Assembly (NCBI RefSeq): GCF_964199755.1
Contig: NC_133917.1
Coordinates: 5,399,967 to 5,463,966 of the forward strand
Reading direction: 5' to 3'
DNA length: 64,000 nt
Origin: Larus michahellis
Lineage: Eukaryota; Chordata; Aves; Charadriiformes; Laridae
The notes under the pieces are model-generated. The model had not been told where the DNA came from, searched no databases, and worked only from the letters and a program-made list of their open reading frames with translations. Shown one piece after another: positions 23,601-34,808 of this stretch. Position numbers and translations under genes: made by a program. Each line of letters begins with the position of its first letter. Position 1 is the stretch's first letter.

Positions 23601-24434
23601 GTCTCCATCCCTTCTCTCCCAGGTTTTGGTGTCCTGTATCCCTGGAGCCGCTCCTGATTCGGCTATTTAGCAGATTGGTGACCATCGAAAGGTAAAATGC
23701 GATTGCCTTGGTGCAAGGCTTAAATCCAAAGAGTCTCCAGGTCAGGACCACTGTGGTCAATCAGAAACATTTACAATGTCGGGGCACCAGGAGAAGCAGC
23801 TACCGGCGTTGTCTCTCTAGAGACACTCCATCCACCAGAGCCATGGGGCGGGCGGCCCGTGTGGAGGGAAACGGGGTCTCACCTTGTCGATGAAGCAGGC
23901 AAACTGGTTGTTGAGGTTCTTGATCTGCTCCTTCTCGTGGGTCCGCACTTGGCACTCCTCGGGGTCGACCCCCACACAGAGGGGCTTGAGGAGCTCCGGG
24001 TGGATGCTGACGCCCCGAATCCCTTCAGATCTCCCTCCACCGAGGCCGATGCCGATGCTGCCGCCGTAGCCTCCGATGGCCACGCCGTCCCCAAGACCTC
24101 TGTAGCTGCCCAGGCCCCCGTAGCTTCCGCAGTTACCAAACCCCACGACTGTGCCCATGCCAAAGCGGCCTCCGCCGTAAGCCACCCCGCAGCGTCCGAC
24201 GCTGGCGCCACCGTAGACCCCGCCGCGGCAGCTCCCGCCGAAGGAAATCCTTTGCCCTCTCCCCAGGTCGCAGACGCTCCGGCTGCTGAAGCCACCGATG
24301 CCACATCTCCGTCCCACCGGCTGGCAGACGGAGGCTGAGCTGCTGTTGCCCCTGCCCAGCCCGCAGACGGCGGACGCCGAGGAAAAGCCCCGTCTTCCCA
24401 GGATGGAGCTGGAGGTGTAGCACTGTCGACTCAT
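17660..24434 (-). CDS. Type II keratin C, complete, cysteine-rich head and tail
   Basis: Nine exons: 23883-24434, 22411-22625, 21211-21271, 20796-20891, 19840-20004, 19284-19409, 18649-18869, 18170-18198 and 17660-18054 (TAG). They join in frame to 1860 bp, 619 aa. The start [16 protein letters not shown] sits about 105 bp below the TATA box. Head (1-166) carries many Cys (SRQC, AVCG, RRCG, SVCDLG) plus Gly/Tyr. The H1 block ([15 protein letters not shown]) replaces the soft-keratin LLAPL. Rod (167-479) runs from [20 protein letters not shown] to [15 protein letters not shown]. Exon 8 is 29 bp, against 35 bp in gene B, and encodes [10 protein letters not shown]. The tail has eight Cys and is not strongly Gly-repetitive. 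Such Cys content suggests disulfide-linked filaments in a hard or cornified tissue. It resembles bird 'cochleal-like' or hair-keratin-like type II genes, but exact orthology is unclear. Intron 1 holds a CR1 fragment and intron 2 a 13-bp perfect hairpin. Confidence 0.95.
22142..22180. repeat. Perfect 13-bp inverted repeat in intron 2 of keratin C
   Basis: TTAGGGAGAGGGA (22142-22154) and TCCCTCTCCCTAA (22168-22180) are exact reverse complements around a 13-nt loop. Confidence 0.85.
23341..23430 (-). mobile_element. CR1 LINE 3' fragment in intron 1 of keratin C
   Basis: Minus-strand CR1 3' end: the reverse complement begins at ATAGGATCATAGAATGG and runs through the 3' UTR to CTCCCACCAGG. Only about 90 bp remain. 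Confidence 0.85.
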
Positions 24435-24537
24435 GGTGGCTGGGGGAGAAGCGGGACCGGCAAAGCAGACGAGCAAGAGAGGAGCAGGGAGTGGAAGAAG
24501 GAGATCTCCTTTAGCTTCTCTGAGGCAGAGCCCTTCT

Positions 24538-24613
24538 CCTTATATACATTCCAGGAGGTGCCTGAGATGCAAAAATTTAATTTATCCACTGGGTTTGGTC
24601 TGCCTGGCAGCAA
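24538..24613 (-). promoter_or_regulatory. Promoter of keratin C: TATATAAGG and GCTGCCAGGCA element
   Basis: TATATAAGG on the minus strand (24538-24546) lies about 105-112 bp upstream of the ATG. The element TTGCTGCCAGGCA (24601-24613), followed by GACCAAACCC, lies at -167 to -179. The same block occupies the same place in genes D and E. The AACCAAACC side resembles the AARCCAAA motif long noted in epithelial keratin promoters. Confidence 0.7.
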
Positions 24614-24755
24614 GGAATGGCTTCCAACATTTTAAACCCACAGCAAACACTTCTATCTCATACGAAATAATGTGGAAATTAAAATAAACTGCTTTGCTTG
24701 CAAGCTTCAGTTTCAGGACTTATATTTTACTTAATTAATCTGCTTCCTTATTGTG

Positions 24756-24773
24756 TAATTATAGTTCAGCAAA
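24756..24773 (-). promoter_or_regulatory. Conserved upstream element (TAATTATAGTTCAGCAAA) of keratin C
   Basis: An 18-bp block about 320-340 bp upstream of the ATG. It recurs with one or two changes upstream of D (44517-44534) and E (54892-54909), and degenerately upstream of the pseudogene. The function is unknown; conservation and position suggest an enhancer or distal promoter site. Confidence 0.6.
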
Positions 24774-27700
24774 ATAATTCAAGGGGTTTTTATTCATGGC
24801 TTGTTTACGGTTGGGTTTCACCACAGCGTTTAATTATGTTTCAGGACCTCCTGCAGAATGTCGTGGCGATGCCGCCTCTTCCAGGGTCTCTCGCCAGCCC
24901 CGGGGCTGGCTCTTGAGCAATGACCGGTGCCGATAGGGGAGGAGGAAGGAAGGTGTAGCCATGGAAGTGCGGCGCTGGCGTTGTTGGGAGCGTTCTCGTT
25001 TCTTCCTCTCATGGGTATGGCTCCGGCTCTCGGGGGCAATTCAGTTGCCGCCGTGTTTGCCGGTTCGCGTGCGGAGAAGGGGCAGGATGGGGATGGTGGG
25101 TTCCTTGTGGATGGAGCATCAACGGGGTGCGATGGCGCTGAGGACAGATTCGGTCCTGGGGTTCGCACATGTGGAGTCGAGGCGCTGGTCCAGCGGTGCC
25201 CCTTAGAACGTACGGGATCGAAGAGAAGGCATTTGTGGGAAACTTCACCGCAGATGGCGATTTATTGGCGAATTCTGTGCCTGGGGAAGGTGATAATCGT
25301 GTTTAGTATCTGGGTGTGATGTGACTGGCGCACACGGAGGGTTCACGCAAACGATAGCTGGAGATGCAACAAAGACGGGAAGCGCAGTGTTACAAACAGG
25401 TTGAGAAATGTTAGCCGGAGTGAACTTTTTTCCTCCTATTCCTGTGACACACCTGTTTGACACTAAATTATTCTAGTAATATCTGTTAATGAGAAGGTAC
25501 CACACCATCTTAATTAAAATTCTTTAAAAGATTTTTGAATTTGCTTGGAAACAAATAAAGTTCCTTTTTTGCCTTAACAAAGGGGTCTAATCACAGAATC
25601 ACAAGTGATTGCGTAGCTTGCCCTAAGAAGTCTCTGCATCTTTGCTGGGGCAAAATTAACTGGTTCTGGGAGGATTCCCAGTCAATGCTGTTGTAAACTT
25701 GAAATAGGTTGTCTTGAATTAAAAATAATGCAAAGGAATTAGGATGATTTAGAATATTTGTGGAGTCTCTCCAGGTAAAAATCTTCCTTTTTCTCTACAG
25801 GTCTCCTAATGGGTTGAAATGGACCATGAAATGCTGCGTGCGATTGGAGTGGTGAAGTAGTTCCGTTGTGGCTGCGTTGGTCAGAGCACATTAGGATGCA
25901 CGTCTTGCAATGAGATGTAATTTCATTTGTGAGATGGAGATAGTTGGAGAAAGCAGATGAGCTTTTGGGCGCTGCGCCCTTCACGTCACTCTGCCTGCGG
26001 TAATCCAAGCACTGGGACCTCCTGCCAGTAAGTGAAAGGGGGAAATATTTTGGAAATGTATTTTATTTTGTGCTGTAGTGTTGGTGCAAGCATTGAGGAG
26101 GACAGTTGGGTGTGCGTTCTGCAGCCAAGCCTGGAGCACTGCCTGGGAACAGGACATTGGTGGATGGGCTAAACCATCGCTTAGCCTTTAGGTAGGTCCG
26201 TACAACGTCTTTCATGAGCTCTTTTAGGTGGGCATAACCATGGGCAAGGAGCAGCCACTTTCCGCCTGAGATCCAACAGGAGCAGAGAGAGAGACTCCAG
26301 CTCCTTTCCATGGCAAGAAAGACGCGACCCTTCATCCTCGAGGGTAGCGACTTGCTGGTTTTTCCAGCCGTGAGAAATCTGGATCTGGTTGGGATCAGGT
26401 CTCTGCTATCTTCCGTATCTCTGCTTGTCCGCCCACTGTAGAGTGTCTTGTGCCGCGTGGGTGATGATGCACACACCATTGGAGAGTTGTAGACCCTCCA
26501 GGCCCCTGGTCTTGTTGGAACGCAGGGAAAATGCCACCGGTGGGACAACCATCCATGCTCCTCCACTGGCTGCGAGCCCTGAGATCCCTTCCTACATCCA
26601 ACGTGCTGCCAGGCTGTTTCCCTGTGGAGCGAAAGCAACAAACCTGCGTTTCAACCTCTGGCTCCTCCTCGCAGCCCTAAGAAGTGGCTTCTTCCAGGTG
26701 CCCAGCCTTGCACATCAGAGGGAGACGGTTCAGGGCAGTGCTTGTGGTTTCCATCTGCTGAGCTTTCACAAAGCCGGTTCACAGTCACATGGTGGAAGCC
26801 CTGAGCACTGGCTACAGCAACTTCAAAGGAGGAAGCACTCTGATGTGATTCGCTCTTCTGAAGAGAAGGATTGCGATTGCTTTTATTGAGCACGGGCTCA
26901 AGTCAGACGCGAATGCCACCTTTGTAGAGACCTTCTTCATGTCTCCATGCTGTATCCTGGCTGATTGCAGCTCAGATAGTGTTTGAAGGGCTGTAGAAAA
27001 GGACCTTCCTCTTTACAAGGAAGAGATGAAACCGCTGTTTTCAGGCTGATGGGATTCAGCAAAGCTTTAAAGCAGCAGTTTACACCCGGATTTACCGGGG
27101 AAACCCCTGAAGTCCTTGGCTTTAAATATACCTTGAACTGTGGTGGCTTCCATGAGACTTATGCCTTTGAGATTTACATGTACCCAGATGCATTAGGATA
27201 AATTAATTCTGCTTAAACACCTTACTAAATTGGGACCTGTTGAGCCATCCGTGCAGATAGAAAACCTGGGGGGTTTTCAGCCTCCTGTTACAGTTCTGGC
27301 TGTAGCAACCCAGCCATCCAAGTCTGCTTTCTCCCAGTGAGAAAACCGCTTTTGAAGACCCTCTCCTGAGAAAACGGGGTCAGCAGGGCTTGGCCGCGCT
27401 GGTGCTCTCCTTCCCTCCCCACAGGCTGGGCAGTTTTTGTGGCTTCTTGCGAAAGGGACCGTGAAGTCTCCATTAAAATGGCTAATGAGGCCCCTGGGAC
27501 ATCTCCCTCTGGTTTCGCGGGTCCAGCCCTCCAAAGGTGGCTGTTCCCTGTCTCGTAACTGCAGCTTGATTCTGCTGCCACATCAAAGCAGATGGTGGAT
27601 TTGTGGGGACCAGCGTAGAGGTGATGGTCTGGGCTCCTTCCACCACCACTGGGCACCTTGCTCCACAGTAGCTGTTCACCCTCAGCCTGGCTTGTCCCTG

Positions 27701-30700
27701 GCCATTTGTGCTGCTCTGGGGCAAAAAGATGGACAAGATATTTCCCGAGATTCCTTCCAGGCCATTCCTGGAGAACTGGTGGTCACTGCCCGTATGCACC
27801 ATCTGCAGTGCTGCCAGATAAGACCTTGCCAAAACCTTTACCCTCCTTCTGCAGTCTTTCTGCTGGACAACAGTAAAATGTGGTGGCCAGTGTTGGTCAT
27901 GACACCAGTACTGGTGAGAAGATGTTGGGGTATCATGGCAGTAAGCTCCGCAGAAGAGAGAATCGCCCACAAAGGCAATGTCTCATGCGAGGAGCATGGA
28001 GAGCTACCTACTCGCCAGAGCTGGATGTCCGCCCTGCTTGTGTCCACTGGGATGCACTGCTCACGCTTGGTGCCCTGACAGCGGATCCAGGTGCTTCATT
28101 CAGGGCAACTTTGTCATGTTCTGGGCGGTTCTTTATTCGTGTGGTGGAAAATCTGGGCGTTGGATGCAGAGCGGCACGCGTCTTTCAGAGGGAGCCTCTG
28201 TGACTTGTGGATGTTCAGCTGCAGCAGGCAGGGTGCCAGCAGCAGCACAAGCCTCTTTGGGTTTTTAAAATCTCTGTTCCGATGACGTTACCAGGTGACC
28301 TAAGCCAAGAAACTCTCCTTCATGGTTCTTATTTACCGTCTGCTTTTGCAAGAGACAAATAGGTTTTGTACCAAACACCGCGGGTGTCCACCTCCTTCCT
28401 TCGTAAGGTTCCCTTTTTGCGTAGGGATTTGCAAAGCACTTTTGCATCATCTGACCAACTTTGTGCAAACATTTGGGGCCTGATGGATTATTAAGGCTCT
28501 GAGTAATGGGGTGGAATCGGTATGGCAGTGTCATGATGAAAGCACAACAGCGTTGGGGATTGCCACTGCTGAGGGAGGGCAACCACCAGCCACAGGCACG
28601 AACGTGTTTTTCTGGGGAAAGGTGGGCAATCCTTGTAAAAACCAGCCATGAGAACCCACATCAGGTTTTGGGGTTGGAAATTCTGCTGGACTGTGTCACG
28701 GGACAGTTGTCGCTTCTCTTTTTTCACCAGGAAGCGTGTTCCTTCATGCACGGAGCCAACCAGGGACTCCAGAGATGCCCTCCAGCAGCCGAGCGAAGGG
28801 GGAGTGTGTGGGAGGAGGGAAATCCAGCCACTGAATTTCAACTAGTTCCCATCGATAGGTCTGTACATCCACGTCTGTGTGTGCACATGAGTATATATAA
28901 CAATGGCCGTGGAAAATAGCTGTTCAGTGTGTGGTTAACGTAATAGAGTTAATTTTGCAAACTTATAAAAAGGGTTCTTTAAAATAAAAAGGTGAATTAG
29001 AGACGATGCGCAAACATTGCGTGCAGTTTGTTGGCAGCAGAGCAGAGAACACGGAGCTTTTATCAGCAGTGCGATCTCTGTGTGCCGTGTTGAATAAAAA
29101 TCATCGGAGGGTGAGGGGCAAGGAGAGGTGTTCAGCAGAGGGCAAACCCTACCACTGGCCTTGTAAAAATGACTTAGCAGGTGAGAAGGTAACACTTTTA
29201 GCGTGGGAGTCCTCTTAGCTGAATTCAGCTACCTAAAAACTAGTCACCAAGTTGAAGCCAGAGGCCTGGGCTCCATGAATAGTCAATGAGAAAGCTCGGT
29301 GTCATCCAGCAAAAGATTGTTTTCTAAAGCCACCAGCGCAGGAGAACCTGGAGGCAAGGAGTCACGCTTCACGGGGCTATGGGGGCATGATCCAAGAGCA
29401 GAGGTGGTATTTCCACGCAGCTAAATAAAATATCGCTACCCAGCAAAATAAAAGGACAAATCTGAACCAGGAGAAATAACAATGCTGTGTTTACCAGCAC
29501 CTATTCATTAAGCTTTCCAGATGGACACTCAGATTAAGGAGATTACAGAAGGTATAGCTTCTAGAGGACGTAGCTATTATCATAATGAATGGTTGGAGTC
29601 ACTTTTGTGACTCACTTTGCCACCAACACGAAGAAACCAGTGATGTGTCACTTCAGAGGTGGCAGCTTGGTGCGTAAGCTCTGTATTATGGTTGTCTCCA
29701 TGGGGTTAACCAGAGATAAAGAGCGGTATTTGTCCTAGAGGACTTCTATTCATCGCAGCCCTAATACTCAGGAATGCCTCCTCGGAAGCTCCCTGAAACC
29801 CCGGTGCTCTGTGCCCTGGAGAGCAGCCAGCTGAAACGTTGGGCACCGCAGTCGGTATTTCCCCAGCTCAGCAAGCCTACGGGGGTTGTAACCTCCATTT
29901 CCAGAGATCAGCTCTCGGAATTGCGAAGGAACCACATGTTCAGGGAGCTAAAGGCAAGCAACGGTAGCGATTCTGCCTCCGGACTGGTAATCCCTCCTCC
30001 TGCAGCCAAACGCTGCTCTGCCGCAGCTGTGTCCTCCAGCCTACGAGATCGCCGTGCTTTCAGAGATGCAAAGTCACGCTTTGATTTCACCAATTTCACT
30101 TCTTGACCTAAATCTCCTGTTTTAGGAGACTCTTTCTTCCATGGCCGGAGATGCGTCCATCCTGAGTTTGAAGCCCCAACTGGGCCACTGTCACCGTCCA
30201 TTGCAGCGGGCGTGGGAACCTGCGCTGCGAGAAAACCCAACGCTCAGTGACCGGGAAAGAAAGCCAGAACCAGCAGAGAGAAATGGAAAAGAGAACATTT
30301 TCCTGTGAATCATACACTTTTCACAGCTGTGCCAGCCAGACTCCCTGGCCACTCTCTGTTGGAGGATAAAAGGAAATACGTTAGTAGGCAAATCTGCAGC
30401 TTTCAGAAGAAACTGCATTGAGTGGGATCTTGGAAATCCACGATTTCATTTAACAGCTGCTCTTAACTCTGCGCGCTGGGGATCCCCAGTGAATCAGGCA
30501 CCCATCTCCTCCTCCGCTCAGGGGGGATGCGCACGCCGAGGAGATTCATTTGGGGAACTCCGGTGTCATTTCTCGAAGCAACATCCACACATCCGTGTTT
30601 TGCCTTGTTATTCTCTTTGTTCTTGTTATTATGTGGTTGCTTTTTCTCCTTGAATATCCTATGGGGTAATCCGCCTGCCGGGCGCTGCGTGTGATAGCAG

Positions 30701-30714
30701 GGAGTGTTCAGCGC
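24774..30714. other. Intergenic region between keratin C and the pseudogene
   Basis: No functional gene is recognised. This span should once have held exons 8-9 and the 3' UTR of the pseudogene, but I cannot identify them with confidence. An AATAAA on the minus strand at 26882-26887 (context TGCTTTTATTGAGCA) resembles keratin 3' ends C and D and may be its remnant. Overlapping open frames of 213 aa (27437-28078, plus) and 162 aa (27482-27970, minus) have no recognisable domain. Confidence 0.5.
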
Positions 30715-33700
30715 CTGCCTCTCGTTCTCCATCCAGAAATGGCTTGCATGTGGAAATCTCAAGGACCAAAAGCCAGCTTGGTCTTCAAGACACCCTAATA
30801 ATTGCACACCTGGCCTTCCAGCTCTCCTTGGCTTAACGTGGAGAGCATTTCGTGTTTTTTCTCCCGGGCGTTTTTGCGAATGCCGTCATCACGCTGCTCA
30901 GCATCGCAAATACCCGTCTGCAGACAGGTTACCTGTCAAAGGACAGATGGGTGGCTTTACTTTCCCTTTAATTACTCAGCATGACAACTGTGGCCTCGTT
31001 GTCCTCATTTCAAATAAGACTGACAAACACCCGAGGCGCACTGTCCCCAAAATGTCATTCCCCTTTTGAGTGGCTTCTTTCAAGTTACTCCAAGAGCATA
31101 TGATAAAGAGAACCAGTTGCTTTTGAGATTGCTGCTGGGTTTGGCATAATTGCCTGTTGCTCTGCAGAGGTTTAGCACCTCCTTCCCACCCAAAACCTTC
31201 ATCGGTCACAAGCGGAGCGCTGCAGAGCAAGCTCCTGGTGTCACCTCCAATGCCAGAGGTCTCGGGGTGCGGAGTGTTCAGACCCTATTTCTCAGTGACA
31301 CTGAATCCTCTCTCCTTCACCCCAGAACTGAAAGAACACCTTAAAGTGTTAAAGGTTTTTATGCTTTACCCATCCTGTCTGCCTTCTTCGCATAACGACA
31401 TTAATTTAATTTCTGTTGTACAAAAACAGCCCATTTCAAGAAAGCTGGCAGAGGTCCTGTTTCAGACACTGTCCTAGGTCTACATCTGGGCTCCTCCAGA
31501 ACTGGCAATTGCTCTTGTCAATGGAATACAGGAGCTGATGGGTCCTTCATTTACGGTACAAAGCCTTGGTGTCTGCTCTGCTCTGAGCTCTGCTCAGCGC
31601 TGGAGTTTTCTGATGGTGCCCATCAGGCTGAGAGAGCTGGGGGGGTTCAGCCTGGAGAAGAGAAGGCTCCGCGGAGACCTTGGAGCCCCTTCCAGTCCCT
31701 AAAGGGGCTCCAGGAAAGCTGGGGAGGGACTCTGGAGCAGGGAGGGGAGCCATGGGATGAGGGGGAAGGGTTTTACACTGGAAGAGGGAGATTTCGGTGA
31801 GATCTGAGGAAGAAATTAATTGCTGTGAGGGGGGTGAGCCCCTGGCCCAGGTTGCCCAGAGAAGCTGTGGCTGCCCCATCCCTGGAGGGTTCAAGGCCAG
31901 GTTGGACGGGGCTTGGAGCAACCTCGTCTGGTGGGAGGTGTCCCTGCCCAGGGCAGGGGGTGGAACGGGATGGTCTTTAAGGTCCCTTCTAACTCGAACC
32001 GTTCTATGATTCCGTGATCTCCAATCGCTTGTCCATTTTCACCATGACAGAGGCGTTGCAAAGCTTGTGCCTAAAGGTTGCAAAAAAGCTGCAGTCTGGA
32101 GCGATTCCCCCTCATTTGCATCACTTTTGGGGAAATGCAGAACTAATTGTATAATGTGAGTCTTCATCCTGCAGCTGCAATCTGAGCTGGAGTGATTCAT
32201 CGCTGAGGAATACACCAAACCTCCTTTAATCCTGAAAAAGGACAGATCCACCTGCTGAACTGGACCGTGGCCAATGACTGTTGGGTGTAGACAGAGGATT
32301 CACCGTGTAGGTAACACCTGAACCCTGAAGAATATCAGCGGGATTTTTGTTCCCATATGCAACTAGTACATAAGCCCTGTTAGTGAATACGGTGGATAAG
32401 GAGGTGGCCCAGCTCTGAAACCCAACTCTGTCTATGCTAAACTGGGCTATGGTAGGGATGAGGGTGTTTCCAGGAAAAAAAAACCAAACCAAACATAACC
32501 TGCATTTCCCTGCGAACAGAAAGGGAGGAATTGCTACCTCTTCAAACACACATCTCAGCAATTCCAGCTCCTGCCTCAACAAACCCGCCCTGCCCCGCGG
32601 CTCTGTGGTGGCACAGCGTGCACCGTCCAGCTCCACGGGAGCCAACGCAGGACCAGCCACCGGGCAGCCGAGACCCAGCCGTCCAGTTGGTTTGCACGGC
32701 TGCTTTGGGGTTGGGCTCCCTTCGTTTCTTCTGAGCAGACTTGCGGGTCGTGTTGTCTGTGGTTAGGAGTTCCCTCAAGCCTCCTCAATGACACAAGCCT
32801 ATAAAAAGCGGAGGAGGAAAGTGAAGTTTTGGGGAGAGCAGGCGTCCTGAAAAGGTTTCGTTGATATAGAAGAGAGACCTTGAACCCCCCCAAAAGGCTT
32901 TGGGACAGCTGGGTCAGAATTCACTCAGATGTTCGATTTGGCCACCAAACAGAAAGGTCCACCATTCACTTTGAATGAGTTGAAGCAACCAAAGAAAACT
33001 GGAGTTTACATTAAAATCAGCTTAAAAGGAAAGAAGTTGTATTGAGCAGAGGCGAAAAAGATCCAGCGTGATCCTGTATTGCTTGTACCCAGGGAGGTGG
33101 AGAATCCTCCACCCACACGCTGAGCCTGGACCACAAGCCCGGAATATCTTGCTCCTACCCTGCTCCGTCCCTTTTCAAATGAGATCTCTGACTAACACCT
33201 TCCCCCTCCCTCCCGTTAGTAATATCGACCACATCACAAGAAACAACTTGCTTTTGAATATAATGTGGATTGTGGAGCCGTCTGGCTGCAAGGAATGAGT
33301 GTTCACAGGAGGAACTAATTACTGGCTAATTTCTTGCCCGAATTTATCCACAATCTGCGTTGTGGCAGGCTCCTTGGCTATCGTCGGTTCCCACCTGCTG
33401 TGCAAAGTGTCAATCCGCCTCCTCAGGCTGCAGATGCAGGGCTGAAAAGACAAAAAGACAATCTCGGATTTCCCATCTGCGCAGCCACTGGACACCCCGC
33501 TTGGCTGCCACCTCCGCGCGCTAGGCGTAATAATAACAGAGGAATAATTATAGTAAATGGAGCGGTCATTAAAGAATAGAAGGCAACGTATCAGGAGGAG
33601 AACTAGACCGTCTCAGTTGGTCCAGGGGTCAGAAAGGGGAAATAAAACCACTGTCCTTTGTGGGAGCTGGATGTATAGCTTTAAAATTTGGGAGAAAAAA

Positions 33701-34497
33701 AAAAAAGGGCAAATGATCCCTGATAACGATTCCCTGAGTAATGGTAAAAAAATGCAACAAATCTACATCCACTTTGTCAGGCCACAAAAATGCAACTTCT
33801 GTCCTCCAGGAAATTCTGGGTTATTTAATCTTTTTTTTTTTTTAACATCTAGGATAAAAAGCTGAAATGACACAAGTTGGTTTTATTTTATTTTAAGTGG
33901 GATGTTCCAAACCGTATCTTTTTGATGTGGCTGGGGACTTCATAGTTTGGCTCTGTAGGGGATTCACCACAGAATAAAGCGAAGTTCCTGCTCCCACCTT
34001 GTCAGCAAAGCAGGCAGCTTTGCTCCTGCGATTTCTTTATCTGTGTGTTTCATAGTCCCAGGTGGGTCAGCCCCAGAGCCGCGCCGTTGCTGGGAGCTTT
34101 CGTCTCTGCTGATGCTTTGACTGTTTTCGCTGCTTTTGCAGGATGAGTGGCACCGGGGTCACCACCACCACGATTCATCCCGCAAGCTCCTCTGCCGCTA
34201 TAAACTCCAAACCTCCTGCACTCACCTGGGTCCCTGCAATCTCACAGATCTTTAATGCCAAAACTACGGTATGTAGCTCCACATCTTCTGCCACCCTCGT
34301 TACAGCCTGTGCGTGGTCCACCACCGAGGTCTCCATTGGACACAGAGACAGTTCTTGTTCCAGCAAAGCTGTTCAGATTTCTCACTCCTGCCACTGATTC
34401 AAAGCTGGATGAGTTTGCTTGCACCTTTTCTGTTGCTTCTGGGCTAAAAAGGCTTCAAAGACCCATCGTCCAACACTAGACCGCAGAAGTCTAGCAT
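30715..34497 (-). pseudogene. Decayed unprocessed type II keratin pseudogene of the C/D/E type
   Basis: Remnants lie in exon order on the minus strand. Exon 1 head is at about 34200-34497 (RNLNSFAGTRTVSVSNGDLG matches the [15 protein letters not shown] block). Exon 1 end is at about 33998-34085, with a degenerate helix-start region before ACAAGGTGGG. Part of exon 2 is at about 33385-33445 (ICSLRRRIDTLHS). Exon 4 is at about 32538-32627 (LLRQELELLRCVFEE, GT donor kept). Exon 5 is in two parts (about 32020-32075 with ASVMVKMDK, and 31553-31620) split by a CR1 element. Exon 7 is at 30715-30932 (TCLQTGICDAEQRDD), 218 bp instead of 221 and with frame damage, and its donor has become GC. Exon 6 may begin near 31506, with weak support. 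Exons 3, 8 and 9 were not found. Introns and the promoter are kept, so it is a tandem duplicate and not a retrocopy. It is closest to D. Confidence 0.85.
31621..32019 (+). mobile_element. CR1 LINE 3' fragment inserted in exon 5 of the keratin pseudogene
   Basis: Plus-strand CR1. It starts in the AGGCTGAGAGAGCTGGGGGG / TTCAGCCTGGAGAAGAGAAG region and ends with the typical GGTCCCTTCTAACTC..TTCTATGATTCCGTGAT. Keratin exon 5 sequence continues on both sides, so the insertion point is inside the exon, with perhaps ten bases of exon lost. Confidence 0.88.
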
Positions 34498-34582
34498 CTT
34501 CAGCTCATTCCAGGCAGGGAGAGAAGAAAGGGGCAGGGGAGGAAGGGCAAGAGCCCGTCTAGGGGCAGACTTTAAAAATATC

Positions 34583-34652
34583 CCTTATGTCGGGCATGGC
34601 TGGATGAGATAAATGTCTTTTGAACCTGTGTGGGTTTGTTTGGCTGGTGGTA
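34583..34652 (-). promoter_or_regulatory. Promoter remnant of the keratin pseudogene
   Basis: A degraded TATA region (plus CCTTATGT, 34583-34590) lies about 90 bp above the presumed ATG. A degraded element (GGGTTTGTTTGGCTGGTGG, 34632-34650) lies about 135-155 bp above it. They align in order and spacing with the TATA box and GCTGCCAGGCA block of genes C-E. Confidence 0.6.
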
Positions 34653-34786
34653 ATTGGTATCTGCTTTTGACATGAAAAAACATTATAGTAACTGTCACGT
34701 GCGCAGAGAACACTGAGCAAGTGAAAAAGCTTCAATGACAATCCTGGCTCAGAGAATGTTTCCTTGTTTAATGTATTCCACTCGGG

Positions 34787-34808
34787 TTAATTACCAGTTC
34801 AAATATTT
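34787..34808 (-). promoter_or_regulatory. Remnant of the distal upstream element of the pseudogene
   Basis: TTAATTACCAGTTCAAAT aligns with TTAATTACAGTTTAGCAAAT of gene E at the expected distance (about 290-310 bp) above the degraded start. Confidence 0.5.

Noticed and set aside
26882-26887. AATAAA on the minus strand as the 3' end of an active gene
   Set aside because: No intact upstream gene exists on that strand between here and the pseudogene. At best it is a relic of the pseudogene 3' end.
33278-33298. TCTGGCTGCAAGGAATGAG resembling the proximal promoter element of gene C
   Set aside because: It is not followed by a TATA box and keratin exon 1 at the right distance. It lies inside the pseudogene between exon remnants, so it is probably a chance match.
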